From positions 105,573 through 169,572 of the forward strand of contig NZ_JANUGW010000014.1 in assembly GCF_024753285.1 (NCBI RefSeq): a stretch of 64,000 nt of DNA. Reading direction: 5' to 3'. Positions within the stretch are counted from its first letter, which is position 1. Each line of letters opens with the position of its first letter. The notes below the pieces were generated by a model. It did not search any database, was not told the DNA's origin, and saw only the letters and a program-made list of their open reading frames with translations. This stretch comes from Massilia pinisoli (GTDB taxonomy: Bacteria; Pseudomonadota; Gammaproteobacteria; Burkholderiales; Burkholderiaceae_D). Position numbers and translations under genes: made by a program. This document shows positions 34,305-43,676 of the stretch, in pieces.

Positions 34305-35705
34305 ATGTTAAAAACGCTCTACGACAAACTTTGGGATTCGCATGTCGTGCGTGCCGATGCGGATGGCACCACCGTGCTGTATATCGACCGTCACCTGGTC
34401 CACGAAGTCACCAGCCCGCAGGCGTTCGAAGGCCTGCGCGAAGCGCACCGTCCGCTATGGCGCACTTCGGCCAATCTTGCCGTAGCCGACCACAACGTGC
34501 CCACGACCGACCGCTCGCACGGCATCGCCGACCCCACCTCGCGCCTGCAGGTCGAGACGCTGGACAATAACACCAAGTCCTTCGGCGTCACGTACTTCAA
34601 CATGAACGACAAGCGCCAGGGCATCGTGCACGTGATCGGCCCGGAGCAGGGCGCCACCTTGCCCGGCATGACGGTCGTGTGCGGCGACTCGCACACGTCG
34701 ACGCACGGCGCGTTCGGCGCGCTGGCCCACGGCATCGGCACGTCGGAAGTGGAGCACGTGATGGCCACGCAGACGCTGCTCGCGAAGAAATCGAAATCGA
34801 TGCTGGTGCAGGTCGACGGCGACCTGCCGCCTGGTGTCACCGCGAAGGACATCGTGCTCGCCGTGATCGGCAAGATCGGCACCGCGGGCGGCACGGGCTA
34901 TGCCATCGAATTCGGCGGCTCGACGATCCGCGCGCTGTCGATGGAAGGCCGCATGACCGTCTGTAACATGGCGATCGAAGCGGGCGCGCGCGCCGGCATG
35001 GTCGCCGTCGACGACACGACGATCGACTACGTCAAGGGCCGTCCGTTCGCGCCCGTCGGCCCGCAGTGGGAACAGGCTGTCGCGTACTGGCGCACCCTGC
35101 ACACCGATCCGGGTGCGAAGTTCGACCTCGTCGTCCAGCTGAACGCCCAGGACATCCGTCCGCAGGTGACCTGGGGCACGTCGCCCGAGCAGGTCACGAC
35201 GATCGACGGCCGCGTGCCCGATCCGGACAAGGAAAAAGACCCGGTCAAGCGCGACGCGATGGAAAAGGCCCTCGTCTACATGGACCTGAAGCCGAATACC
35301 GCGATGGAAGACATCCGCATCGACAAGGTGTTCATCGGTTCCTGCACCAACTCGCGCATCGAAGACCTGCGCGCCGCCGCCGCCATCGTGCGCGGGCGCC
35401 AGCGCGCGTCGAACGTGAAGCTGGCGATGGTCGTGCCGGGCTCCGGCCTCGTGAAGGAACAGGCGGAACGCGAAGGCCTCGATGCGATCTTCAAGGCCGC
35501 CGGCTTCGAATGGCGCGAGCCGGGCTGCTCGATGTGCCTCGCGATGAACGCCGACCGCCTGGAACCGGGCGAGCGCTGCGCGTCGACGTCGAACCGCAAC
35601 TTCGAAGGCCGCCAGGGCCAGGGCGGCCGTACGCACCTGGTGTCGCCGGCGATGGCCGCAGCGGCCGGCATTGCCGGTCATTTCGTCGACGTTCGTAAAA
35701 TTTGA
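34305..35705 (+). CDS. leuC: 3-isopropylmalate dehydratase large subunit
   Basis: With LeuD it isomerises 2- to 3-isopropylmalate in leucine synthesis. The 466 aa belong to the aconitase family. The 4Fe-4S ligands are in FIGSCTNSRIEDL and in CSMCLAMN, and substrate motifs in VCGDSHTSTHGAFGAL. ATG 34305 starts the conserved KTLYDKLWDSHVV; the frame is open 21 codons further up. The Leu operon here runs leuC-entericidin-leuD-leuB-asd; leuA is not in it. Confidence 0.96.
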   Translation: MLKTLYDKLWDSHVVRADADGTTVLYIDRHLVHEVTSPQAFEGLREAHRPLWRTSANLAVADHNVPTTDRSHGIADPTSRLQVETLDNNTKSFGVTYFNMNDKRQGIVHVIGPEQGATLPGMTVVCGDSHTSTHGAFGALAHGIGTSEVEHVMATQTLLAKKSKSMLVQVDGDLPPGVTAKDIVLAVIGKIGTAGGTGYAIEFGGSTIRALSMEGRMTVCNMAIEAGARAGMVAVDDTTIDYVKGRPFAPVGPQWEQAVAYWRTLHTDPGAKFDLVVQLNAQDIRPQVTWGTSPEQVTTIDGRVPDPDKEKDPVKRDAMEKALVYMDLKPNTAMEDIRIDKVFIGSCTNSRIEDLRAAAAIVRGRQRASNVKLAMVVPGSGLVKEQAEREGLDAIFKAAGFEWREPGCSMCLAMNADRLEPGERCASTSNRNFEGRQGQGGRTHLVSPAMAAAAGIAGHFVDVRKI

Positions 35706-35707
35706 AT

Positions 35708-35830
35708 ATGAAGAAAATTTTTGCTCTCGCACTCATCGCTATCGCTGCCGCCGGCTGCAACACCATTTCCGGCGTCGGCAAGGACGTGCAGAAAGTCGGT
35801 CAAGTCATCACGGGCGCAGGCGGTAAGTAA
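35708..35830 (+). CDS. Entericidin A/B family small lipoprotein
   Basis: A 40-aa lipoprotein between leuC and leuD. MKKIFALALIAIAAAGC is a signal peptide ending in a lipobox (AAGC), and the mature part NTISGVGKDVQKVGQVITG is the amphipathic entericidin signature. It starts 2 nt after the leuC stop and ends 2 nt before leuD, so it is cotranslated. The same arrangement is found in many Burkholderiales. It would be anchored in the membrane; entericidins are described as a toxin/antidote lipoprotein pair in enterobacteria, but the role here is unknown. Confidence 0.88.
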   Translation: MKKIFALALIAIAAAGCNTISGVGKDVQKVGQVITGAGGK

Positions 35831-35832
35831 TC

Positions 35833-36480
35833 ATGGATAAATTCACCGTACACGAAGGACTGGTGGTCCCGCTGGACCGGGCCAACGTCGACACCGACGC
35901 CATCATTCCGAAGCAGTTCCTCAAGTCGATCCGGCGCACCGGCTTCGGCCCGAACCTGTTCGACGAATGGCGTTATCTCGACCACGGCGAACCGGGCATG
36001 GATAACTCGAAGCGCCCGGTCAATCCGGACTTCGTGCTGAACCAGCCGCGCTACGCCGGCGCGTCGATCCTCCTGACCCGCAAGAACTTCGGCTGCGGCT
36101 CGTCGCGCGAGCACGCGCCTTGGGCCCTGCAGCAATATGGCTTCCGCGCCATCATCGCGCCGAGCTTCGCCGACATCTTCTTCAACAACTGCTTCAAGGG
36201 CGGCCTGCTGCCGATCGTGCTGGACGAAGCGAAAGTCGACCAGCTGATGAACGAAGTGAAGGCCTTCCCGGGCTACAAGCTCGTCGTCGACCTCGAGAAG
36301 CAGACCGTGGGCACGCCCGACGGCAAGTTCGCGTTCGAATTCGCCATCGACGACTTCCGCAAGTACTGCCTGCTGAACGGCCTGGACGACATCGGCCTCA
36401 CCTTGCGCCACGCCGACGACATCCGCGCCTACGAAGAGCGCCACCTTCGCGCGCAGCCGTGGCTCGCCAACACCATCTGA
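35833..36480 (+). CDS. leuD: 3-isopropylmalate dehydratase small subunit
   Basis: Swivelling-domain partner of LeuC; 215 aa, normal length. DRANVDTDAIIPKQFL and FGCGSSREHAPWAL are the family motifs that complete the active site. It lies directly after the entericidin gene and 13 nt before leuB, in one operon. Confidence 0.96.
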   Translation: MDKFTVHEGLVVPLDRANVDTDAIIPKQFLKSIRRTGFGPNLFDEWRYLDHGEPGMDNSKRPVNPDFVLNQPRYAGASILLTRKNFGCGSSREHAPWALQQYGFRAIIAPSFADIFFNNCFKGGLLPIVLDEAKVDQLMNEVKAFPGYKLVVDLEKQTVGTPDGKFAFEFAIDDFRKYCLLNGLDDIGLTLRHADDIRAYEERHLRAQPWLANTI

Positions 36481-36493
36481 ACGAGAACAAGAC

Positions 36494-37564
36494 ATGAAGA
36501 TTGCCATTCTGCCGGGCGACGGCATCGGTCCCGAAATCACCGCGCAAGCCGTCAAGGTGCTGAACGCGCTGGGCGAATCGTTTGAACTGGAAAGCGCGGA
36601 AGTCGGCGGAGCCGGCTATGCCGCGCACGGCCATCCGCTGCCGCAGGGCACGCTGGCACTGGCGAAGGCGGCGGACGCCGTGCTGCTGGGCGCCGTCGGC
36701 GACTTCAAGTACGACTCGCTGGAGCGTTCGCTCCGCCCGGAACAGGCGATTCTTGGCCTGCGCAAGGAACTGGGCCTGTTCGCCAACCTGCGTCCCGCGA
36801 TCCTGTATCCGGAACTGGCCGGCGCGTCCACGTTGAAGCCGGAAGTCGTGTCGGGCCTCGACATCCTGATCATCCGCGAGCTGACGGGCGACGTCTATTT
36901 CGGCAAGCCGCGCGGCGTGCGCGAATGCCCGGACGGTCCGTTCGCGGGCCAGCGCGAAGGCTTCGACACGATGCGCTACGCGGAAGGCGAGATCCGCCGC
37001 ATCGCCCACGTCGCGTTCCAGGCCGCGCGCAAGCGCAACCGCCGCCTGACGAGCATCGACAAGGCCAACGTGCTGGAGACGTTCCAGTTCTGGCGCGACA
37101 TCGTCACCGACGTGCACAAGGAATACCAGGACGTCGAGCTCGAACACATGTACATCGATAACGCCGCGATGCAGCTCGTGCGCGCGCCGAAGAAGTTCGA
37201 CGTGCTCGTCACCGGCAACATGTTCGGCGACATCCTGTCGGACGAAGCCGCGATGCTGACCGGTTCGATCGGCATGCTGCCGTCCGCATCGCTGGACGTG
37301 AACAACAAGGGCCTGTACGAGCCGTCGCACGGCTCCGCGCCGGACATCGCGGGCAAGGGCATCGCGAATCCGCTGGCGACGATCCTGTCGGCCGCGATGA
37401 TGCTGCGCTTCACCTTGGGCAAGGCCGAGCAGGCCGACCGCATCGACAACGCCGTCAAGAAGGTGCTGGCGCAGGGCCTGCGCACGCCGGACATCTACGA
37501 GGAAGGCACGACGAAGGTCGGCACCGAGCAGATGGGCGACGCGGTCGTCAAGGCATTGGGTTGA
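36494..37564 (+). CDS. leuB: 3-isopropylmalate dehydrogenase
   Basis: NAD-dependent oxidative decarboxylase of the leucine pathway, 356 aa, cytoplasmic dimer. Visible: N-terminal KIAILPGDGIGPEI, substrate loop LLGAVGDFKYD, the catalytic region REGFDTMRYAEGEI, and the metal/NAD motifs NMFGDILSDEA and YEPSHGSAPDIAGKG. It follows leuD and precedes asd by 47 nt. Confidence 0.96.
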   Translation: MKIAILPGDGIGPEITAQAVKVLNALGESFELESAEVGGAGYAAHGHPLPQGTLALAKAADAVLLGAVGDFKYDSLERSLRPEQAILGLRKELGLFANLRPAILYPELAGASTLKPEVVSGLDILIIRELTGDVYFGKPRGVRECPDGPFAGQREGFDTMRYAEGEIRRIAHVAFQAARKRNRRLTSIDKANVLETFQFWRDIVTDVHKEYQDVELEHMYIDNAAMQLVRAPKKFDVLVTGNMFGDILSDEAAMLTGSIGMLPSASLDVNNKGLYEPSHGSAPDIAGKGIANPLATILSAAMMLRFTLGKAEQADRIDNAVKKVLAQGLRTPDIYEEGTTKVGTEQMGDAVVKALG

Positions 37565-37611
37565 TCAGGAATACGCCCGGACGGGCGGAACATTTTTAAA
37601 CGAGGGATATC

Positions 37612-38733
37612 ATGAAATTAGTAGGTCTGGTTGGTTGGCGCGGCATGGTCGGTTCGGTCCTCATGCAGCGCATGCAGGACGAGGGCGATTTCGCCCACAT
37701 CGAGCCGGTGTTCTTCACCACGTCGAATCCGGGTGGCGCTGCGCCGAAGATGGCGAAGAACGAAACCACGCTGAAGAGCGCAACCGACATCGCCGAACTG
37801 TCGAAATGCGAGATCATCATCTCGTGCCAGGGCGGCGACTACACGACCGAAGTGTTCCCGAAACTGCGCGCCAGCGGCTGGAACGGCTACTGGATCGACG
37901 CCGCGTCCACCTTGCGCATGAACGACGACGCCGTCATCGTGCTGGATCCGGTCAACCTGAACGTCATCAAGGACGCGATGACGCGCGGCGTGAAGAACTT
38001 CGTCGGCGGTAACTGCACGGTGTCGTGCATGCTGATGGGCCTGGGCGGCCTGTTCAAGCACGACCTCGTCGACTGGATGACGTCGATGACGTACCAGGCC
38101 GCATCCGGCGGCGGCGCGCAGCACATGCGCGAGCTGCTGACCCAGTTCGGCACGATCAACTCGTCCGTCAAGCACCTGCTGGACGACCCGGCATCGGCCA
38201 TCCTTGAAATCGACCGCGGCGTGCTCGCGACGCAGCACGGCCTGTCCGCCGAAGAGACCAAGCAGTTCGGCGTGCCGCTGGCCGGCAACCTGATCCCCTG
38301 GATCGACAAGGACCTGGGCAACGGCCAGTCGAAGGAAGAGTGGAAGGGCGGCGCCGAGACCAACAAGATCCTCGGCCGTCACAACGGTTCCAACGTGATC
38401 CCCGTCGACGGCCTGTGCGTCCGCATCGGCGCGATGCGCTGCCACTCGCAGGCGCTGACCATCAAGCTGAAGAAGGACGTCCCGCTGGACGAGATCAACG
38501 ACATCATCGCGAACGACAACCAGTGGGTGAAGTTCGTGCCGAACACGCGCGAAGCGTCGGTGCGCGACCTGACCCCGGCCGCCGTCACGGGCAGCCTGAC
38601 GATCCCGGTCGGCCGCGTGCGCAAGATGTCGATGGGCCCGGAATACATCTCGGCATTCACCGTCGGCGACCAGCTGCTGTGGGGCGCCGCCGAGCCGCTG
38701 CGCCGTATGCTGCGCATCGTCCTGGACAAGTGA
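37612..38733 (+). CDS. asd: Aspartate-semialdehyde dehydrogenase
   Basis: Reduces aspartyl phosphate to the semialdehyde, the branch point to Lys/DAP, Thr and Met. The 373 aa have the NADP motif LVGWRGMVGSVLMQRM, active-site Cys135 in VGGNCTVSCMLMGL and the substrate His in IGAMRCHSQALTIK. The length and sequence match the gammaproteobacterial-type enzyme. A GAGGGATATC site precedes the start. A strong terminator follows, closing the leu-asd unit. Confidence 0.96.
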   Translation: MKLVGLVGWRGMVGSVLMQRMQDEGDFAHIEPVFFTTSNPGGAAPKMAKNETTLKSATDIAELSKCEIIISCQGGDYTTEVFPKLRASGWNGYWIDAASTLRMNDDAVIVLDPVNLNVIKDAMTRGVKNFVGGNCTVSCMLMGLGGLFKHDLVDWMTSMTYQAASGGGAQHMRELLTQFGTINSSVKHLLDDPASAILEIDRGVLATQHGLSAEETKQFGVPLAGNLIPWIDKDLGNGQSKEEWKGGAETNKILGRHNGSNVIPVDGLCVRIGAMRCHSQALTIKLKKDVPLDEINDIIANDNQWVKFVPNTREASVRDLTPAAVTGSLTIPVGRVRKMSMGPEYISAFTVGDQLLWGAAEPLRRMLRIVLDK

Positions 38734-38763
38734 TGTAAGCTGCGCCTGCGGGCGCGGAAAAAG

Positions 38764-38786
38764 AGGCGGCCGCGGGCCGCCTTTTT
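38764..38786 (+). terminator. Rho-independent terminator after asd
   Basis: AGGCGGCC and GGCCGCCT form a perfect 8-bp stem with a 3-nt loop, followed by TTTTC. Confidence 0.88.
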
Positions 38787-39004
38787 CATTGTTGGGCTGC
38801 CTGCGATGGCTTATCCTTTGATGCTGTCGAATTGACACGGGATCATCCAAAAAACATCACAAGTCTGAATACACCGTCTACATATCTCAGACCCGCTGAA
38901 TGTTTCTCCCTGCGGAACTTGCATGCCACAGTGCATGATGATATGTTGCTGGGACCTCCGGGCAAGCCGTTTCGCCCCCGTCAACCCACACCGCTTTCGA
39001 ATCT

Positions 39005-42000
39005 ATGCATGTCACTCACCGCCTCCCGATGAAGTCGTCCGCGCTGAAGAAACTCACCGCGGCGGTCGCAAGTGCGCTGGTCCTGACGTCCGCGGCCCAC
39101 GCGGCGGGCCTCGGCAAGCTCACGGTGTTGTCCGCGCTCGGTCAACCGCTGCGCGCCGAGATCGAATTGACGGCGGTGTCCGGCGACGAGGCGTCCGGCC
39201 TCGCGGCCAAGCTTGCGTCGCCGGAGGCATTCAAGGCCGCGAACATCGACTTCAATCCGGCCCTGCTGTCGCTGCGCTTCACCGTCGAGCAGCGCGGCGG
39301 CCGCCAGTTCATCCGCGTGAGCTCCACGCAGCCGCTGAACGAGCCGTTCGTCGACATGCTGCTGGAACTGTCGTGGAATAACGGCCGCCTCGTGCGCGAG
39401 TACACGTTCCTGCTCGACCCCGCCGAGCTGCGTGCCACGCAATCGGCCCAGGTCGCGCCGAGCGAGACCCGCGCCGCGCCGGCTGCCCGTCCGCAGGCCG
39501 CGGCGCCGTCGACGGCCGATGCGGCACGTCCGCAGGAAACGGAGCGCGGCGCCGCGCGCGCCCCGCGCCGCGCGGAGGCCGACGAGAGTGCAGCGTCGAA
39601 GTACCGCGTCAAGCCGGGTGATAACCTGGGCCGCATCGCCGCCCAGGTCAAGCCCGTCGACGTGTCGCTCGACATGATGCTCGTTGCGCTGTACCGCGCG
39701 AACCCGGATGCATTTATCGGCAACAACATGAACCGCCTGAAGTCGGGCCGCATCCTCACGGTCCCCGCAGGCGACGCGGTGCGCGGCACGGACGCCGCCG
39801 AGGCGCATGGCGTCGTCGTCGCCCACGCGGCCGACTTCAACGCCTATCGCAACAAGCTGGCGGGCCAGGTCGGCGCGTCCGAGCCTGCCAAGGCCCCGGA
39901 AGCGGGGCAGGGTGCGGCCGGCAAGATCACGGCCAAGGTCGAGGAACGCCCGACCGCCGCCAACGAAGCCCAGGACAAGCTGCGCCTGTCCAAGGCCGCG
40001 CCGGCCCAGCCGGCCGGCAAGGGCGCGACGATGAGCACCGAGGACCGCATCGCCAAGGAGAAGGAACTGGCCGATGCGCAGTCGCGCGTGCGCGAGCTCG
40101 AACGCAACGTGAGCGACCTCGAGAAGCTGGCCACGGTCAAGAACAAGGCCGGCGCCGAGGCGGAGAAGAACGCATCGGCACCGCCCGCCGCGACCCCTGT
40201 GAAACCGCAGGCGCCGGCGGTGGCCGCAACGCACGCACCGACGGCTCCGACGAAACTGCCGACCATCAAGCCTGCCGTCAAGCCGGCCGCCGCGCCGCCG
40301 GAGCCGGGCCTGATGGATTTCATCATGAACAACCTGCCGCTCGTCGGCGGCGCCGCGGCCGCGCTGTTGCTGGGCGGTCTGCTCGTCGCCCAGCGCCGCA
40401 AGAAGCAAGTGGTCAAGACGGTGGCCGAGCCGTCGGTCCTCGGCGTGCCGAGCGAACCGGCGCACTCGATGTTCGCCGAGACGGGCGGGCAGAGCGTCGA
40501 CACGAACAACAGCGTCTTCAATTCCAGCTTCGCGCCGTCCGCCAGCCAGCTCGACACGAACGAAGTCGACCCCGTCGCGGAAGCCGACGTGTACATCGCC
40601 TATGGCCGCGATGCGCAGGCCGAGGAAATCCTGAAGGAAGCCTTGCGCACGCATCCGGAGCGCGCGCCCGTGCGTCTGAAGCTGCTCGAGATCTACGCGG
40701 CCCGCAAGGACCTGCGCGCGTTCGAGACGCAGGCGACCGAGCTGTATGCGACGACCCGCGGCCAGGGCGACGAATGGGCGCAGGCCGCCGCACTGGGCCT
40801 GTCGATCGACCCCATGAACCCGCTGTACGCGCACAGCGCCGCGCCGGCTGCCCCGGTGGCCAGCACCGAGGAACTGGGCCAGCAGGCCATGCTGTCGAAG
40901 GAACTGGACGACGACGCCTTCCGCGCGTCCGCCGCGCACGAGGCCGATCCGTTCGCCACGCAGCCGGCCGCGATGGACTTCGGCCAGCACTTCGCCGACG
41001 CCATGGCGACCGCGCAGCCGGCACCGGCACCCGTGACCAATGCGCCGTCGCCGACGCCGGTCCCGACCGAAGACGACCACATGCTCGACTTCGACCTGGG
41101 CGGCCTGGCGTTCGAGCCCGTCGAGGCGGCGGCCGCGCCTGCGGCGGCAGCCCCGGTGGCCGAGGCGAACGACGTGGCCGACTTCGACTTCGACATGAGC
41201 GCCTTCGAGAAGCCCGCCGTGCCGGCACCCGCACCGGCCGAGCCGGTGGAAGCGGTCGCGCCGGTGAAACCTGCCGTCGCGCTGGATAAGGCAGGGCACG
41301 AGCCCCTCGACTTCGCGTTCGACATGGATTTCGCCGCACCGGCACCGAACCCCGTGCCGGAACTGGAAGCGCACACGGAACACGACCTGCTGGCGCCGAC
41401 CGCCGCGCCGGCCGCCGCATCTACCGCCGCAGCCGACATCGAGATGGCCAGCCTGGCCCGCGAATTCGACCTGCCCGACCTCCCGACGGAACTGCAGGCC
41501 AGCCTGCCCGCCGAACCGGCAGCGTCGGCGGCGCCCGAGGCGAAGGACTCGCTGTTCGACCTCGACGCCATGGACTTCGGCCTGCCCGAGACGCCGCATG
41601 TGGAAAGCCCGGCGTCGATCCCGACGGCCGCGCTGGACGAGCACCTGTTCGACATCCCGGCCACGCCGGCGCCCGCCGAGGCGACGTTCGCCGAGCCGGA
41701 CCGCATCGTCATCGAACCGGTGACCGAACCGGTGGTGCCGCAGTTCGACATGGGCGGCTTTGATCTCGATCTGCCGGCCGACGGCAGCCTGCCGCTGCCG
41801 GAAGTGCAGTCGCTGTCCGAGCCCGAGTTCGCCGCGCCGGCGGCCGATGCCGCTCCTGCGGGCGCACAGTCGCCTGCCCACATGGAGATGGAGACGAAGC
41901 TCGACCTGGCCATCGCCTACCAGGAAATCGGCGACAAGGAAGGGGCGCGCGAGCTGCTGGAAGAAGTCATCCGCGGCGGCAATCCGGAGCAGGCGGCACG

Positions 42001-42031
42001 GGCCAACTCGATGCGCGCGACGCTGGCGTGA
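39005..42031 (+). CDS. fimV: FimV-family pilus assembly/polar hub protein
   Basis: A large 1008-aa inner-membrane protein. Order: signal peptide ending TSAAHA, FimV N-terminal domain (LGKLTVLSALGQPLRAEI), LysM peptidoglycan-binding domain (YRVKPGDNLGRIA), a coiled coil (about 345-385), one membrane helix at about 440-462 (GGAAAALLLGGLLV), a long acidic Ala/Pro-rich cytoplasmic stretch with repeated DFDxxxFxxP motifs, and the FimV C-terminal cap (LDLAIAYQEIGDKEGARELL). It organises type IV pili and twitching or polarity, by family knowledge. The start may be 39005 or ATG 39029; neither has a clear ribosome site. It lies between asd and truA as in most Burkholderiales. Confidence 0.9.
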   Translation: MHVTHRLPMKSSALKKLTAAVASALVLTSAAHAAGLGKLTVLSALGQPLRAEIELTAVSGDEASGLAAKLASPEAFKAANIDFNPALLSLRFTVEQRGGRQFIRVSSTQPLNEPFVDMLLELSWNNGRLVREYTFLLDPAELRATQSAQVAPSETRAAPAARPQAAAPSTADAARPQETERGAARAPRRAEADESAASKYRVKPGDNLGRIAAQVKPVDVSLDMMLVALYRANPDAFIGNNMNRLKSGRILTVPAGDAVRGTDAAEAHGVVVAHAADFNAYRNKLAGQVGASEPAKAPEAGQGAAGKITAKVEERPTAANEAQDKLRLSKAAPAQPAGKGATMSTEDRIAKEKELADAQSRVRELERNVSDLEKLATVKNKAGAEAEKNASAPPAATPVKPQAPAVAATHAPTAPTKLPTIKPAVKPAAAPPEPGLMDFIMNNLPLVGGAAAALLLGGLLVAQRRKKQVVKTVAEPSVLGVPSEPAHSMFAETGGQSVDTNNSVFNSSFAPSASQLDTNEVDPVAEADVYIAYGRDAQAEEILKEALRTHPERAPVRLKLLEIYAARKDLRAFETQATELYATTRGQGDEWAQAAALGLSIDPMNPLYAHSAAPAAPVASTEELGQQAMLSKELDDDAFRASAAHEADPFATQPAAMDFGQHFADAMATAQPAPAPVTNAPSPTPVPTEDDHMLDFDLGGLAFEPVEAAAAPAAAAPVAEANDVADFDFDMSAFEKPAVPAPAPAEPVEAVAPVKPAVALDKAGHEPLDFAFDMDFAAPAPNPVPELEAHTEHDLLAPTAAPAAASTAAADIEMASLAREFDLPDLPTELQASLPAEPAASAAPEAKDSLFDLDAMDFGLPETPHVESPASIPTAALDEHLFDIPATPAPAEATFAEPDRIVIEPVTEPVVPQFDMGGFDLDLPADGSLPLPEVQSLSEPEFAAPAADAAPAGAQSPAHMEMETKLDLAIAYQEIGDKEGARELLEEVIRGGNPEQAARANSMRATLA

Positions 42032-42043
42032 GGTAACGGGTCT

Positions 42044-42844
42044 TTGGCACGCATCGCTTTGGGTGTCCAGTACGTGGGCACCGCCTGGAACGGATACCAG
42101 AAACAACCTTCGCGCGACACGGTCCAGGATCAGCTGGAGATCGCACTCGAGAAATTTGCCTGCACGCCGCTCGCGACGACGTGCGCCGGCCGCACGGACG
42201 CCGGCGTGCACGCGATCGAGCAGGTCGTCCATTTCGACACGGACCTCGACCGCGCGCCGCAATCGTGGGTGCGCGGCACGAACGCGTTCCTGCACGAATC
42301 GATCGTCGTGCGCTGGGCCCACGTCGTGGCGCCGGACGCCGATGGGCAGGATTTCCACGCGCGGTTCTCGGCCCGTTCGCGCACCTATCACTACGTGCTG
42401 TACAACCACGCCAACCCGTCCGCGCTGCTGGCCGGGCGCGCCGGCTGGGTGTTTCGCCCGCTCGACGTCGAGCGCATGCGCGAAGCCGCCACGCACCTGA
42501 TCGGCACGCACGATTTCACGAGCTTCCGTGCATCCGGCTGCCAGGCGAATTCGCCCGTCAAGCAGATGCACGAGGTGAAGATCGAACGGCTGGGCGACAT
42601 CATCGTGTTCACGGTGCGCGCGTCCGCGTTCCTGCATCACATGGTGCGCAACATCGTCGGGTCGCTGATCTACGTCGGCACGGGGCGCAACGAGCCGGGC
42701 TGGATGGCCGAGGTGCTGGACGCGCGCTCGCGCGACGCGGCGGCGCCCACGTTCATGCCGGATGGGCTGTATCTCGCCGCGATCGACTACGATCCGAAGT
42801 GGGGGTTGCCGCAGGAGCCGGCGCCGCCGCTGCCTTGGCTGTAG
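42044..42844 (+). CDS. truA: tRNA pseudouridine(38-40) synthase TruA
   Basis: Makes pseudouridine at positions 38-40 of the tRNA anticodon arm. The 266 aa begin ARIALGVQYVGTAWNG; catalytic Asp52 lies in CAGRTDAGVHA, and FLHHMVRNIVGSL is the second family motif. The start is TTG at 42044, preceded by GAGGT. It follows fimV by 12 nt, so it is cotranscribed, and is followed by a REP pair before trpF. Confidence 0.94.
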   Translation: MARIALGVQYVGTAWNGYQKQPSRDTVQDQLEIALEKFACTPLATTCAGRTDAGVHAIEQVVHFDTDLDRAPQSWVRGTNAFLHESIVVRWAHVVAPDADGQDFHARFSARSRTYHYVLYNHANPSALLAGRAGWVFRPLDVERMREAATHLIGTHDFTSFRASGCQANSPVKQMHEVKIERLGDIIVFTVRASAFLHHMVRNIVGSLIYVGTGRNEPGWMAEVLDARSRDAAAPTFMPDGLYLAAIDYDPKWGLPQEPAPPLPWL

Positions 42845-42866
42845 AATGTTTGTTTGACCAACTGCC

Positions 42867-42970
42867 GTAGGGTGGACAGCTCTGCTGTCCACGCGTTCAG
42901 GCGGCCTTGATATCGTCGCGACGGATCCAACTCTTGTTGAACGCGTGGGCGGCATAGCCGCCCACCCTAC
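42867..42970 (+). repeat. BIME-like REP pair, truA-trpF intergenic
   Basis: A GTAG-footed hairpin on the plus strand (42867-42894) and its counterpart on the minus strand (42943-42970, foot CTAC at the end) enclose 48 bp. Each hairpin arm continues into CGCGTTCA on its inner side. It is the same element as at 51253-51358. It ends 10 nt before the trpF ATG. Confidence 0.8.
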
Positions 42971-42980
42971 CAAAATCTCC

Positions 42981-43676
42981 ATGGCTCGTACACGCATCAA
43001 AATCTGCGGCATCACCCGCGAACAAGACCTGCACGCCGCCATCGATGCCGGCGCCGACGCCCTCGGCTTCGTGTTCTATCCGAAAAGCCCGCGCTACGTC
43101 ACCGCGGCGCGCTACGCCGAGCTGGCGCGCGCCCTGCCGCCATATGTGAACGCCGTCGCCCTGTTCGTCAACGCGACCGTGGACGAGGTGAGCGCCGTCG
43201 TCGCGGCAGGGCCGGTAGCGCTGCTGCAATTCCACGGCGACGAAACGCCGGAGCAGTGCGCGGCGCTGGCGGCCGCCGTGCAGCGGCCGTTCACGCGGGC
43301 GTATCGCGTAAAACCTGACACGACGGGCGCCGATTTGCTAGAATCGGAAGCTCAATACCGCGCCGCATCGCCCTGGTTCTCGGGTCTTCTGCTCGACACG
43401 TACGTCGACGCCTACGGCGGCGCAGGAAAGGTTTTCGATTGGTCTCTAATTCCAAAAGAGCTCGCGCCTCGGGTCGTTTTGAGTGGTGGCTTGAGCGTAC
43501 ACAACGTGACTGGCGCGGTGGCGCTAGTACGCCCCTTCGCGGTCGACATCAGTAGCGGTGTCGAGGCGGCGAAGGGGATCAAGGATGCCCGCAAGATTGC
43601 CGCGTTCATCGACGCGGTGCGGGCGGGCGATGCCACCCTTTTGAGCCAGGAACACCATGAAAGCGAATCAAGTTAG
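42981..43676 (+). CDS. trpF: Phosphoribosylanthranilate isomerase
   Basis: Amadori rearrangement in tryptophan synthesis; TIM barrel of 231 aa. Catalytic Cys in RIKICGITREQD, Asp in LLLDTYVDAYGG, phosphate loop SGGLSVHNV and DISSGVEAAKGIKD. ATG 42981 begins the conserved N-terminus; a longer frame would run through the REP pair. No Shine-Dalgarno is visible because the REP pair ends 10 nt upstream. The stop overlaps trpB by 20 nt. Confidence 0.94.
   Translation: MARTRIKICGITREQDLHAAIDAGADALGFVFYPKSPRYVTAARYAELARALPPYVNAVALFVNATVDEVSAVVAAGPVALLQFHGDETPEQCAALAAAVQRPFTRAYRVKPDTTGADLLESEAQYRAASPWFSGLLLDTYVDAYGGAGKVFDWSLIPKELAPRVVLSGGLSVHNVTGAVALVRPFAVDISSGVEAAKGIKDARKIAAFIDAVRAGDATLLSQEHHESESS

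Noticed and set aside
38981..43042. Minus-strand frame of 1353 codons
   Set aside because: Antisense of fimV and truA, with Arg/Gly low-complexity translation caused by codon bias.
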